Assembly: GCF_019429525.1 (NCBI RefSeq)
Contig: NZ_JAHXZL010000002.1
Span: 421,369-485,368 of the forward strand
DNA: 64,000 nt
Direction: 5' to 3'
DNA from: Sphingomonas folli
Lineage (GTDB): Bacteria > Pseudomonadota > Alphaproteobacteria > Sphingomonadales > Sphingomonadaceae
The notes beneath the pieces are model-generated. The model saw only the letters and a list, made by a program, of their open reading frames with translations, was not told where the DNA came from and did no database searches. Position 1 is the first letter of the stretch; the number at the start of each line of letters is the position of its first letter. Shown here piece after piece: positions 8,710 to 20,253 of this stretch. Made by a program: the position numbers and the translations under genes.

Positions 8710-9456
8710 ATGATCGCCGTTCTGTCGCCAGCCAAGACGCTGGACCTCGAGACCCCGCCCCCCTTCCCCACCACGCCCGCGCGCTTCGCCGCCGAGGCAG
8801 CGACGCTGGCGCACGCCGCCGCGCACCTGACGCAGAAGAAGCTGGCCGAGCTGATGAAGATCTCGCCCGCGCTGGCCAAGCTCAATGCCGATCGCTTCCG
8901 CGACTTCGACGCCGCCGAGGAGCGCCCCGCGCTCTACACCTTCGCGGGCGACGTCTACGCCGGGTTCGAGGCGGCGACGCTCGACGAGGCGGCGGTGCGC
9001 TTCGCGCAGGACCATGTCCGGCTGCTCTCGGGGCTGTACGGCATCCTGCGCCCGCTCGACGGCATCCGCCCGTACCGGCTCGAGATGGGCACGCGCTGGG
9101 CGCCGCGGAAGAAGAAGCTGACCGACTGGTGGGGCGATCGCGTCGCGGGCGCGCTCGCCGAGGACCTGACGGCCGAGGGCTCCGGCGTGGTGCTCAACCT
9201 CGCGAGCCAGGAATATTGGGAGGTGGTCGCCGATCGGCTCCCCGACGATGTCCGCGTGCTCGCGGTCGACTTCCGCGAGGCCGACGGGCGCTTCGTCAGC
9301 TTCCACGCCAAGAAGGCGCGCGGGATGATGGCGCGCTACCTGGTCGAGCATCACGTCACCGACGTCGAGGGCATGAGGGCGTTCGACACCGCCGGCTACC
9401 GCTTCGCGCCCGAGCAGAGCGACGACGCGCGCTGGACCTTCGAGCGCGCGGCATGA
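8710..9456 (+). CDS. yaaA: peroxide stress protein YaaA (UPF0246)
   Basis: A 248-residue protein with the family signature MIAVLSPAKTLD at the N-terminus, LLSGLYGILRPLDGIRPYRLEMG in the middle and a C-terminal FHAKKARGMMARYLV. YaaA family members bind DNA and limit iron-driven oxidative damage during peroxide stress in E. coli; that role is transferred here by homology. The length equals the family norm. The stop overlaps the next start (ATGA at 9453), so it is translationally coupled to an SDR gene. Confidence 0.92.
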   Translation: MIAVLSPAKTLDLETPPPFPTTPARFAAEAATLAHAAAHLTQKKLAELMKISPALAKLNADRFRDFDAAEERPALYTFAGDVYAGFEAATLDEAAVRFAQDHVRLLSGLYGILRPLDGIRPYRLEMGTRWAPRKKKLTDWWGDRVAGALAEDLTAEGSGVVLNLASQEYWEVVADRLPDDVRVLAVDFREADGRFVSFHAKKARGMMARYLVEHHVTDVEGMRAFDTAGYRFAPEQSDDARWTFERAA

Positions 9457-10112
9457 CCCGCGCGGTGGTGATCGGCGCGGGGGGCGGCATCGGCGCCGCG
9501 CTCGCCGAGGCGCTGGAGGAAGAGGGTCAGGACGTGCTGCGGCTCGCGCGCGGCGACCTCGACGTCACCGACGAGGCGTCGGTCGCGGCCGCCGCGGCGC
9601 GCGCGGGCGCGCCCGAGCTGGTGATCGTCGCGACCGGGCTGCTCCACGACGCCGAGCACGGGCCGGAGAAGGCGCTGCGCGATCTCGACCCGGTCTGGCT
9701 GGCGCGGCAATATGCGGTCAACGCGATCGGGCCCGCGCTGGTGGCCAAGCATTTCCTGCCGATCATGCCGCGCACGGGGAGGTCGGTCTTCGCGGCGCTG
9801 TCGGCGCGGGTGGGCAGCATCTCGGACAACCGGCTCGGCGGCTGGTACGGCTATCGCGCGAGCAAGGCCGCGCTCCACCAGCTGATCCGCACGCTCGCGA
9901 TCGAGGACAAGCGCCGCAACGACCGGGGGCTCGTGGTGGCGCTGCACCCGGGCACGGTCGACACGCGCCTCTCCAAGCCGTTCCAGCAGCGCGGGCGCGA
10001 CCTGTTCCAGCCCGGCCGCGCCGCGGTGCAGCTGCTCGACGTGCTGGACGGGCTGCGCCCGACCGACAGCGGCAAGATCTTCGCCTGGGACGGGGCGGAG
10101 ATCGCGCCGTAG
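9453..10112 (+). CDS. short-chain dehydrogenase/reductase (CsgA-like)
   Basis: A 219-residue SDR. The nucleotide-binding motif is GAGGGIGAAL at residues 7-16, the NNAG-equivalent region is VIVATGLLH, and the catalytic YxxxK appears as YGYRASKAAL. The C-terminus has LHPGTVDTRLSKPF, typical of the C-factor (CsgA)-like subgroup that uses NAD(P)H on an unknown substrate. ATG 9453 overlaps the yaaA stop by 4 nt and follows at once on the yaaA frame, which fixes the start and implies co-expression. Confidence 0.88.
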   Translation: MTRAVVIGAGGGIGAALAEALEEEGQDVLRLARGDLDVTDEASVAAAAARAGAPELVIVATGLLHDAEHGPEKALRDLDPVWLARQYAVNAIGPALVAKHFLPIMPRTGRSVFAALSARVGSISDNRLGGWYGYRASKAALHQLIRTLAIEDKRRNDRGLVVALHPGTVDTRLSKPFQQRGRDLFQPGRAAVQLLDVLDGLRPTDSGKIFAWDGAEIAP

Positions 10113-10147
10113 CCGCTCGGCGCAGCGCTCTCCTCGCCAGTGCCCCC

Positions 10148-10231
10148 CCCCGGCGGACGCCGGGGTCCAGTTGGGACGACCTCGGAGGCGTAAGCTGACG
10201 TCCCCCACCTGGACCCCGGCGTGCGCCGGGG
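10148..10231. repeat. double-hairpin intergenic repeat upstream of gyrA
   Basis: Two 18-bp hairpins, CCCCGGCG-ga-CGCCGGGG (10148-10165) and CCCCGGCG-tg-CGCCGGGG (10214-10231), are themselves arranged as an inverted pair, with GGTCCAG facing CTGGACC inside. A solitary CCGGCGGACGCCGGGG half copy is seen near 51860. The element lies between two plus-strand genes and may separate SDR and gyrA transcripts. Confidence 0.7.
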
Positions 10232-10372
10232 TGGAGCTGATTGGGTGAGTTCCCGCCCACTCTACCCCCGCTCCGGGTAAGCCCCCCACGCGCACGCGCG
10301 CGTACGCGTGACTTTGTGGCCGCGCCGTCCTACACCCCCGCGCAGCAACGATCCGCAAAAGAAAGAAGCATC

Positions 10373-13188
<2,816 letters not shown>

Positions 13189-13189
<1 letters not shown>

Positions 13190-13545
13190 TGGCGGAGGAA
13201 AGGCCGACCCTTGCCTATAAGGTGCTGACCGGCGAGCAGCTCGCCGCGCTGGAGCGCGACGGTCGCTTCGACGGCGCGCCGGTGGACCTTGCCGACGGTT
13301 ACGTCCATCTCTCCACCGCGGCGCAGCTCACCGCGACGGTGGACAAGCATTTCGCCGGGCAGGACGATCTCCACGTCGCGGCGGTCGATCTCGCGGCCTA
13401 TGGCGACCGGCTCCGCTGGGAGGAGGCGCGCGAGGGGCAGCTGTTCCCGCATGTGTACGAGCCGCTGCTGCTCGAGACGGTGGTGGCCTATGGCGCGCTC
13501 GAGCGGCTCGAGGACGGCACGGTGAAGCTGCCGGTAGCGGGGTGA
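13189..13545 (+). CDS. DUF952 family protein
   Basis: A 118-residue cytosolic protein with DUF952 signatures: AYKVLTGEQL, DLADGYVHLST and LFPHVYEPLLLE. The family is small and widespread, distantly resembles ADP-ribosyltransferase-fold proteins, and has no established role. ATG 13189 overlaps the last base of the gyrA stop (TGATG) and is preceded by GGGGAG, so it is coupled to gyrA. A GTG at 13186 is the alternative start. Confidence 0.88.
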
Positions 13546-13867
13546 GGTGATGCGGGGTGGAGGGCGTCGGGCTCCCCTGCCCCGCCCCCGTCGTGCTATC
13601 CGGTTCGGCATCCCTGACGCCACAAGCGGCTGCGCCACGCGGTCGTGGACGTCGCCGCTCGCCCCCCCGTCGCCCGGCCGTGTCCCCGGACCCATCGCCC
13701 GTGTCGTCAGCCGCCGCTGCGTCGGCGGCGAGGTGAATCTCGGACCAAGCCCTGATCACGGCGAGCGGGAAGATGGACGGGCCTCGACGAGAGGTGCTCC
13801 CGGCGGAGCCCGGAGCCACCGGCGCCGCGCCGACGGAGCCTGGGCTCCTGCGTCCGCAGGAGCACCC
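13546..13867. other. 322-bp convergent intergenic region with one hairpin
   Basis: No credible gene is seen. The only clear structure is a hairpin near its right end (13844-13863). The open frames crossing it are low-complexity GC shadows without a ribosome site or family motif. Confidence 0.6.
13844..13863. terminator. hairpin downstream of the DUF488 gene
   Basis: GCTCCTGCG-tc-CGCAGGAGC is a perfect 9-bp inverted repeat, 4 bp past the stop of the minus-strand DUF488 gene. No T-run follows, so intrinsic termination is unproven. It could also be a fragment of a dispersed repeat, since a similar GCTCCTGC segment is seen near 55915. Confidence 0.45.
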
Positions 13868-14299
13868 TCAGGCGTAAAGGTCGACCACCTCGCGCCCCTC
13901 ACCCACCGCGCCGAGCAGCAACGTACGGTGGCAGTGGCAGGGGTCGCGCTCGAAGCACAGCAGAGCGCTCGGGCGCTCGTCCGCCAGCTCGAGCATCTGC
14001 GCCGCCGCCACCTGCGCCTCGGGCAGCGCGAGCTGCGCCGCGTAGACCGCGGTGAGTGTCGCCACGTCGCCCTTCTTGGCGGCGTCCCGCCCCGGCTTGG
14101 GCGTGCCGAGCGGCTTCAGATGAACGTAGTCGATGCCGACCTCCTTCAACGCCGCGGCGAGCGACGACTTGGAGAAACCCGGCCGCCGCGACAGCGGCAG
14201 CGCGCGCACGTCGATCACGCGCTCGACCCCCGCCGCGGTGAGCGCCGCCAGGAAGGCGTCGACCGTCGTTCCCTCATAGCCGATGGTGTAGATCGTCAT
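13868..14299 (-). CDS. DUF488 family protein
   Basis: A 143-residue protein starting [16 protein letters not shown], the typical DUF488 opening, with [17 protein letters not shown] and a Cys/His cluster, [11 protein letters not shown], near the C-terminus. The CxxxxxCHCHR pattern is conserved in the family and hints at metal binding or nucleic-acid chemistry, but no activity is established. ATG 14299 is preferred to the GTG-type start at 14329 because the family begins here. It is divergent from trmFO, 59 bp away. Confidence 0.88.
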   Translation of the reverse strand: MTIYTIGYEGTTVDAFLAALTAAGVERVIDVRALPLSRRPGFSKSSLAAALKEVGIDYVHLKPLGTPKPGRDAAKKGDVATLTAVYAAQLALPEAQVAAAQMLELADERPSALLCFERDPCHCHRTLLLGAVGEGREVVDLYA

Positions 14300-14358
14300 C
14301 GCGCCACGCTGGCCGCGCGCACCTGACAAGGCAAGCGCGAGCCGCTATCGCGCCCCCG

Positions 14359-15669
14359 ATGGAACATGACATTCACGTGATCGGCGGGGGACTTGCCGGG
14401 TCGGAGGCGGCGTGGCAGCTGGCCGAGGCCGGGTGGCGCGTCCGCCTCTCCGAGATGCGCGGCGGCGGCGACACCACCCCGGCACACCACGGCGACCAGC
14501 TCGCCGAGCTGGTCTGCTCGAACAGCTTCCGCTCCGACGATGCCGAGAACAACGCGGTCGGGCTGCTCCACCAGGAGATGCGCGCGCTCGGCTCGCTGAT
14601 CCTGCGCGAGGGCGACCGCCACCGCGTCCCCGCGGGGTCGGCGCTGGCGATGGACCGCGACGGCTTCTCCGCCGGCGTCACCGCCGCGCTGGCGGCGCAT
14701 CCCAGGGTGACGATCGTGCGCGAGCGGGTCGACGCGCTGCCCGAGACGCCCGCGATCGTCGCGACCGGCCCGCTCACCGCGCCGGCGCTCTCCGAGCGGA
14801 TCGCGGGCGAGACCGGGCGCGACGCGCTCGCCTTCTTCGACGCGATCGCGCCGATCGTCCACCGCGACTCGATCGACCTCGACACCGCCTGGTTCCAGAG
14901 CCGCTGGAACAAGGGTGATGGCACCGATTACATCAACTGCCCGCTCGACAAGGACCAGTATCACGCGTTCGTCGAAGGCCTCCTGGCCGGCGAGAAGACC
15001 GAGTATCGCGAGTGGGAGAACGTGCCCTATTTCGAGGGCTGCATGCCGATCGAGGTGATGGCCGAGCGCGGGCCCGAGACGCTGCGCTTCGGGCCGATGA
15101 AGGGCGTCGGGCTCGACGAGCCGCGCACCGGTCGCTGGCCCTATGCGGCGGTGCAGCTGCGCCAGGACAATGCGCATGGGACGCTGTGGAACATCGTCGG
15201 CTTCCAGACCAAGCTGAAGCACGCCGAGCAGGTCCGGCTGTTCCGCACCATCCCGGGGCTGGAGAACGCCGAGTTCGCGCGACTGGGCGGGCTGCACCGC
15301 AACACCTTCATCCGCTCGCCCGAGCTGCTCGACCCGGTGCTGCGGCTGCGCTCGCGCCCCCACCTTCGCTTCGCGGGCCAGATCACCGGCTGCGAGGGCT
15401 ATGTCGAGAGCGCCGCGATCGGGCTGCTCGCGGGGCGCTTCGCCGCCGCCGAGCTGCGCGGCGAGACGCCGGCCCCCCCGCCGGTCGAGACCGCGCTGGG
15501 CGCGCTGCTCGGCCATATCACGGGCGGCGCGGAGGCGGAGAGCTACCAGCCGATGAACGTCAACTTCGGCCTGTTCCCGCCCATCCCCGGTCGCACCAGG
15601 AAGGCGGAGCGCAAGAAGCTCTACACCGACCGCGCGCGCGCCGCGCTGGCGGCGTGGATGGCGGCCTGA
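14359..15669 (+). CDS. trmFO: methylenetetrahydrofolate-tRNA-(uracil-5-)-methyltransferase TrmFO
   Basis: A 436-residue flavoprotein that makes m5U54 in the tRNA T-loop using methylenetetrahydrofolate and FADH2. It has the N-terminal FAD motif [16 protein letters not shown], the conserved [11 protein letters not shown], the segment [33 protein letters not shown], and C-terminal [12 protein letters not shown]. Length and motif order match the family. No strong ribosome site is seen before ATG 14359, but the methionine aligns with the family N-terminus. Confidence 0.96.
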   Translation: MEHDIHVIGGGLAGSEAAWQLAEAGWRVRLSEMRGGGDTTPAHHGDQLAELVCSNSFRSDDAENNAVGLLHQEMRALGSLILREGDRHRVPAGSALAMDRDGFSAGVTAALAAHPRVTIVRERVDALPETPAIVATGPLTAPALSERIAGETGRDALAFFDAIAPIVHRDSIDLDTAWFQSRWNKGDGTDYINCPLDKDQYHAFVEGLLAGEKTEYREWENVPYFEGCMPIEVMAERGPETLRFGPMKGVGLDEPRTGRWPYAAVQLRQDNAHGTLWNIVGFQTKLKHAEQVRLFRTIPGLENAEFARLGGLHRNTFIRSPELLDPVLRLRSRPHLRFAGQITGCEGYVESAAIGLLAGRFAAAELRGETPAPPPVETALGALLGHITGGAEAESYQPMNVNFGLFPPIPGRTRKAERKKLYTDRARAALAAWMAA

Positions 15670-15742
15670 GCCACCCCGGGGCGCTCGCCCGGCTGATCCC
15701 CGCGGGGTCGCGACGGGCCGTGATCCGACGCGGCCCCGGCGC

Positions 15743-16201
15743 CTACTCGTCGGCGTGCGACTGGTCGGAGCAGGGAGTCGTGCGGCGGGGCTTGTGCTTG
15801 GGCGCGGTCGCGGCGAACTCCTCGGCGTCGAGCGCGCCCGAACCGTCGCGATCGGCCGCTCCGAACCGGTCGACCGTGCGCGCCGCCCACTCATCGAAGC
15901 TGAGCTTGCCGTCACCGTCGCGATCCAGCTTGGCGAAGGCCTTGCGGCGCGGCTCGAGGAATTCCTCGCGGGTGACCTTGCCGTCGCGGTCGCGGTCGAA
16001 CCGCTCGAAGCGCCGGCGCGCGCGCGTGGCGTCGCTCGCCTCGGGCAGGTCGGGCGCGGGCGTCGCCGGCGCCGCGGTGTCGCTCGGACGAGCCGGCGCC
16101 GCGCTGCTCGGCGCGCCCGTACGTGCCTGCCCGCTGATCATCAGCCAGCCGCCCGCCAGCAGCAGCAGCGCGGCCACGCCGCCCGCCAGATATCGCCACA
16201 T
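15743..16201 (-). CDS. membrane-anchored EF-hand calcium-binding protein
   Basis: A 152-residue protein. Residues about 4-22 form one N-terminal membrane segment (YLAGGVAALLLLAGGWLMI), followed by a Pro/Ala-rich linker and a periplasmic part with three EF-hand loops: DRDRDGKVTREE, DRDGDGKLSFDE and DRDGSGALDAEE. All have acidic residues at positions 1, 3 and 12, so Ca2+ binding is likely. ATG 16201 has GGGGAG 8 nt upstream and skips a short basic extension. Its role is unknown. It is convergent with trmFO. Confidence 0.85.
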   Translation of the reverse strand: MWRYLAGGVAALLLLAGGWLMISGQARTGAPSSAAPARPSDTAAPATPAPDLPEASDATRARRRFERFDRDRDGKVTREEFLEPRRKAFAKLDRDGDGKLSFDEWAARTVDRFGAADRDGSGALDAEEFAATAPKHKPRRTTPCSDQSHADE

Positions 16202-16267
16202 GCGTCTTCTCCCCACCACTCGCGCCGAGGCTATCGGGCACCGCCGACCGGGCGCAAGCGCGCGCCG

Positions 16268-16948
16268 CTAGCGCCCGGAAAGGCGGTGCCAAAGCAGCCG
16301 CACCGCGCGGGCCGGGTGGCCCGCCGGCCGAGTCGGCCGGGTGAGATCGAGTCGCGCCAGCCATGCCAGCGCCCCCAGCGCGCGCGCGGGCGTGGGCCAG
16401 CGCCGGTCGAGCGCGGCGGCCAATCGCGACAGTGCGGCGTCGCGCGCCGCCGACGCCAGCGCGGGGTCGCTGAGATGCCGCGTGAGGTCGGCGAGCGCCC
16501 AGCCTTCCCCGGCGCTGACGATCGTCTCGTCCGCCGGGATGCCCGACAGCGTCGCTGCCGCACCGAACAGTGACCCGCCTCTCGCGGTCGCGTGCGCGCC
16601 CAGCGCCGCGATGGTCAGCGGCGCCTCCAGCAACGCCTCCCAACCCTCCACCTGCCGCGCCAGCGCGGCACCTGCCACGCGGCCGACGACGGTCGCACTC
16701 AGCGCCGCGAGCACCGGCTCGGCCGGCGCCGGCGCGCGGTCGAGCGCGTCCAAGGCCTCATACCACCAGGTCAGCCGCATCTGCCCCACCAGCGGCTCGC
16801 GCGTGGTACGCAGGATCGCGCCCAGCCGCTCGTCCAGCGCGAGCAGCGCCGCCAGGCCATCGCGCGAACCGGCGGGCGCGTAGCTGAGCACCAGCGCGCG
16901 CTCGGTCGCCGCGCCTGGCGACGTTGGCGAATTATCAACCTCGATCAC
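16268..16948 (-). CDS. squalene/phytoene synthase family protein
   Basis: A 226-residue all-helical protein with isoprenoid synthase type I features: QMRLTWWYEALDAL matches the conserved QxRLxWW region, and a second conserved segment is GWEALLEAPL. The Asp-rich DxxxD motifs of true squalene or phytoene synthases are weak, and the protein is short (family about 280), so it may be a non-catalytic relative akin to NDUFAF6-type proteins. Start GTG 16948 follows a GGAG 11 nt upstream; the longer frame to 17251 overlaps the divergent pilus gene and is unlikely. No carotenoid genes are adjacent. Confidence 0.75.
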   Translation of the reverse strand: MIEVDNSPTSPGAATERALVLSYAPAGSRDGLAALLALDERLGAILRTTREPLVGQMRLTWWYEALDALDRAPAPAEPVLAALSATVVGRVAGAALARQVEGWEALLEAPLTIAALGAHATARGGSLFGAAATLSGIPADETIVSAGEGWALADLTRHLSDPALASAARDAALSRLAAALDRRWPTPARALGALAWLARLDLTRPTRPAGHPARAVRLLWHRLSGR

Positions 16949-17000
16949 GCTAACGCCTGCTCCACCACGTTCGCGCCCGGCGCGGCCCGGAAGGTACCAG

Positions 17001-18917
17001 ATGCGCAGCCGATCCCGCTTGTTCCCCTCACTCCGCTCCCGCCTCGCGTCGCTGCCGCGCGACCGGCGCGGCTCGACCATCGGGATCATGGCCGCGGGGC
17101 TCGTCGTCGGCATCGGCTCGCTCGGCAGCGCGATCGACGCCGGGCGCATGTACATCGTCAAGTCGCAGCTGCAAGCCGGCGTCGACGCCGCCGCGCTGGC
17201 GGGCGCGCGCGCCTTCGGCGTCACCGACACCAGCGCCAACAGCCGCACCAAGCAGGTCGACTCCTACTTCGACGGCAATTTCCCGCGCTCGCCCTCCTAC
17301 ATGGGGACCACCAACGTGACCGTCACGCCGACCTTCGCGGTGGTCAACGGCGTCAACGTCACCACCGTCAACGCCGCGGCGACGCTCGACATGTCGTTCA
17401 TGCGGCTGTTCGGCTTCCGCGACGTGACGATGCGCGCGACCGCCAAGGCCGAGCTGCAGCCGCGCACGCTCGAGGTGATGGTGGTGCTCGACAACACCGG
17501 GTCGATGAAAGACTATCTGTCGAACGGCAAGACGCGCATCACCGCGCTGAAGGAGGCGGCGAACAGCTTCGTCGATATCCTCTTCCAGGGTGGCACGCAG
17601 CGCAAGGATCTGGCGCTCGGGTTCGTACCCTATGACATCACCGTGAACGTCGGCAACCTGCTGCTCGCGCGCCGCTCCAACGCGGTGGCGCAGGTGCCGG
17701 GCTTCAACACCAGCGTCGAGGCGAGCGCCTATGGCACGTGGCCAGCCAACCCTTATTACTGGAAGGGCTGCGTCATGAACGACGCGACGGTGCGGGACCT
17801 CAGCAGCGACCGTACCGTCTCGGAGCCAAACGCGTGGGATGTCACCCGCACGCTCCCCGGCGAGGGCGGCAACCCCGCGGTGATGCCCTATTTCGTGCCG
17901 CCGATCTACGTGCCCAAGCTTGCCGCCGGCAACGCCGACGCCGCGGCCAAGGCCAACAAGGCCGGCGACTATTATAATATCAACGGCGGCGAAGCTAGCA
18001 ACAACCTGTACCGTCTGGACACGACATCGTTCGGCGACAGTGGCGGCGATTACCTGGCAAATAGTGCAGCGTACCGCTCGTGGCTGTATGATTATTATAT
18101 CGGACTGAACGATGGCGCCGCCAACAACAGCGACGACGTGGTCCGTCTCAAGGATCCAAAAGGCGGCTATTACAATCCCTCGTCAGGCGATCGAACGTCG
18201 ACCACATGGTACATCGATTGGAAGAACATCCCGAACTATTACTCCACCGCTCACTGGGCCGCGACGCCCGGTAGTGCGCGCGTCAATCCGAATGGCGGTA
18301 TCAACAACGACGGCTCGAAGAACACGACTCCGGGTAGGAACCCTAACTGGCAATGCCCGGAAGAAGCCATGCTGCCGCTCTACAATCGACAGAAGAGCGA
18401 TTACACTAACTATATCCGCGACTCGAACGCCGCGATCTATCCGGCCAATGGTACGATCCACCACACCGGCCTTCTCTGGGCCTACAGGCTCTTGGTGCGC
18501 GACGACGTCTTCACGCGGCCGCGTCCGAGCGGGATCACGAACGAACAGCCTCGTCGTGCGATCGTCTTCATGACCGACGGCTTGAACGAGATCGGCGAGA
18601 ATCAGAACGGTTATCTCAGCCGCACCTTCACCTGGTACGGTCGTTGGTCCGACAAGACGATCACGAGCTCGGACGACGGCAACGTCGCCGAGACCCAGAT
18701 GTTGCGACGGTTCGAGAAGACGTGCGCCAATATCCAGAGAGAGGCCAACCCGCCGCAGGTCTATATCATCGCGCTGGTGGCGAACAGCAACGCGATCGAC
18801 ACCGCCTTCAACAATTGCGCACCCGGCCGCGTGTACCGCACCAGCAACGCCACTCAGCTCAACGCCGCCTTTCAGAACGTCGCGGCCGAGCTCGTCGACC
18901 TGCACCTGACGCAATGA
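17001..18917 (+). CDS. TadG-like pilus assembly protein with VWA domain
   Basis: A 638-residue protein. The N-terminus RRGSTIGIMAAGLVVGIGSL is a Flp/Tad-type membrane anchor, and QLQAGVDAAALAGARA is the signature of the TadG/TadE-associated Flp domain. A von Willebrand A domain follows, with the MIDAS-like VVLDNTGSMKDYL at about residues 158-170 and IVFMTDGLNE later. The stretch about 310-520 is rich in Asn/Tyr/Asp and is lower in GC than its flanks. Ribosome site GGAAGG precedes ATG 17001. It is translationally coupled to two TadE-like genes. It likely acts at the envelope in pilus or adhesin assembly. Confidence 0.88.
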   Translation: MRSRSRLFPSLRSRLASLPRDRRGSTIGIMAAGLVVGIGSLGSAIDAGRMYIVKSQLQAGVDAAALAGARAFGVTDTSANSRTKQVDSYFDGNFPRSPSYMGTTNVTVTPTFAVVNGVNVTTVNAAATLDMSFMRLFGFRDVTMRATAKAELQPRTLEVMVVLDNTGSMKDYLSNGKTRITALKEAANSFVDILFQGGTQRKDLALGFVPYDITVNVGNLLLARRSNAVAQVPGFNTSVEASAYGTWPANPYYWKGCVMNDATVRDLSSDRTVSEPNAWDVTRTLPGEGGNPAVMPYFVPPIYVPKLAAGNADAAAKANKAGDYYNINGGEASNNLYRLDTTSFGDSGGDYLANSAAYRSWLYDYYIGLNDGAANNSDDVVRLKDPKGGYYNPSSGDRTSTTWYIDWKNIPNYYSTAHWAATPGSARVNPNGGINNDGSKNTTPGRNPNWQCPEEAMLPLYNRQKSDYTNYIRDSNAAIYPANGTIHHTGLLWAYRLLVRDDVFTRPRPSGITNEQPRRAIVFMTDGLNEIGENQNGYLSRTFTWYGRWSDKTITSSDDGNVAETQMLRRFEKTCANIQREANPPQVYIIALVANSNAIDTAFNNCAPGRVYRTSNATQLNAAFQNVAAELVDLHLTQ

Positions 18918-19492
18918 CGCGCGCGCGCTCCCTCCTTAGCGACCGGCGCGGCGCCACGGTGATCGAGTTCGCGCTGATCCTGCCGGTGCTGCTCAGCGCG
19001 GTCTGCGGCACGATCGAGCTCGGCCACATGCTGGTCGCGCGCATGGTGCTCGACGGCGCGGTGGTGGAGGCGGCGCGGGTCGCGACCGCCAGCGTCGACA
19101 ACAGCCAGTCCGCGCGCGACACGGTGATGCGCCAGAGCATCACCGCGGCGATGAGCAGCTTCCCGCTCGCCGCGGGCCAGCAGATGTCGATCGACACGCG
19201 CGTCTTCGCCGACTTCAGCACCGCCTACCCCGAGGTCTATGCCGACGCCAACAGCAACGGCAAATACGACCTCGGCGAGACCTTCACCGATCGCAACAGG
19301 AACGGCAAATGGGATCCCGCGACGCCGATCACGGGCACGATGGGCGGCGCGGGGGACGTGCTGAGCATCACCGTGCGCTACCCCAAGAAGGTGCTGTTCG
19401 GCTTCCTCGGCACGCAATGGGCGATGGGGTCACTGATCAACCTGTCCGCCACCACGGTGGTGCGCAACGAAGCCGTGAGCCGCACCTCGTGA
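18914..19492 (+). CDS. TadE-like minor pilin
   Basis: A 192-residue protein with the TadE signature RRGATVIEFALILPVLLSAV at residues 11-30: a positively charged lead, the invariant Glu and a hydrophobic helix, as in pseudopilins processed by the Tad peptidase. The C-terminal domain contains DANSNGKYDLGE and DRNRNGKWD, two loops resembling EF-hand or dockerin calcium sites. ATG 18914 overlaps the TadG stop by 4 nt. It is exported and presumably part of the same pilus machine. No Tad ATPase or secretin genes lie in the window. Confidence 0.88.
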   Translation: MTRARSLLSDRRGATVIEFALILPVLLSAVCGTIELGHMLVARMVLDGAVVEAARVATASVDNSQSARDTVMRQSITAAMSSFPLAAGQQMSIDTRVFADFSTAYPEVYADANSNGKYDLGETFTDRNRNGKWDPATPITGTMGGAGDVLSITVRYPKKVLFGFLGTQWAMGSLINLSATTVVRNEAVSRTS

Positions 19493-20142
19493 TCGCCGCC
19501 GCCCTCCTTCGCCGGCTCGCGCGCGAGCGCCGCGGCATCGCGATGCTCGAGTTCGCGCTGGTGATGCCGCTGTTCCTCGGCTTCGTCCTGACCGGGCTGG
19601 AGTTCGCCAACTGGGTCATGGCGAACAATCGCGCGCAGCGGCTCGCCTCGATGACCGCCGACCTGGTGGCGCAGAGCGGGGTCGGCTCGGTCGGCGCGAG
19701 CGAGAAGCAGATCTACGACCTGTTCAGCGCGATCGACATCACCGCCCAGCCGTTCGACCTGCGCAACCACGGTCGCGTGGTGATCAGCAGCGTCAAGGGG
19801 ACGGACAACGACTCCGACGGCGTCATCGAGAAGCGCTTCCTGTGGCAGCGGTTCGACGGCAATTACGTCGCCGCCTCGCCGCTGCTCGGCTGCGCCCAGT
19901 CCAGCGCGCTGGCGACTCTGCCGGCGAGCCGCGTGCTGCCGCTCGACGAGATCCTGTTCCACGTCCAGGTGACGTACGACTATCAGCCGCTGATCAGCCG
20001 CCGCCCGTTCGGCTGGCTCGATCTCGGGACCGCGATCACGCGCACCGCGACCTATCGCGCGCGCAGCACGCAGTTCCAGGCACCCTCGCCGGTCGATCAA
20101 TTCCCCGCCAAGAGCAAGTGCACGACGGTGGACGGATTGTAG
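19489..20142 (+). CDS. second TadE-like minor pilin
   Basis: A 217-residue protein starting with GTG 19489, which overlaps the previous stop (GTGA). Residues about 14-36 are ERRGIAMLEFALVMPLFLGF, the TadE-type pseudopilin helix with conserved Glu. The periplasmic part includes DNDSDGVIEKRF, again a calcium-loop-like pattern, and ends PAKSKCTTVDGL. A preceding in-frame open stretch from 19309 lies inside the upstream gene and is ignored. It forms a three-gene unit with the TadG- and TadE-like genes. Confidence 0.86.
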   Translation: MIAAALLRRLARERRGIAMLEFALVMPLFLGFVLTGLEFANWVMANNRAQRLASMTADLVAQSGVGSVGASEKQIYDLFSAIDITAQPFDLRNHGRVVISSVKGTDNDSDGVIEKRFLWQRFDGNYVAASPLLGCAQSSALATLPASRVLPLDEILFHVQVTYDYQPLISRRPFGWLDLGTAITRTATYRARSTQFQAPSPVDQFPAKSKCTTVDGL

Positions 20143-20213
20143 GGGGGCTCGTCCTCGTCCCATCTCGGACCGGCCGGAGAGCCACTCCTGCCGTCGTCAC
20201 TTCCGGCAGCGAT

Positions 20214-20247
20214 CGCCCCCTCTCCCCGCCGTAGGGGAGAGGGGGCG
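20214..20247. terminator. strong hairpin between convergent tadE and pdhB genes
   Basis: CGCCCCCTCTCCCC-gccgta-GGGGAGAGGGGGCG is a perfect 14-bp stem with a 6-nt loop. It lies 71 bp past the TadE-like stop and 6 bp from the pdhB stop, suiting a two-way terminator, though without a T-run. Similar CCCCCTCTCCCC hairpins are a common repeat type in related genomes, so it may be a repeat as well. Confidence 0.6.
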
Positions 20248-20253
20248 GCGCCC

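Noticed and set aside
10241..10372. N-terminal extension of GyrA from the ATG-type start at 10241
   Set aside because: The extra 44 residues are Pro/Arg-rich low-complexity sequence; the conserved family N-terminus begins right after TTG 10373.
16949..17251. N-terminal extension of the squalene/phytoene synthase-like protein to 17251
   Set aside because: It would overlap the first 250 bp of the divergent TadG-like gene, which has a good ribosome site; the extension shows no family similarity.
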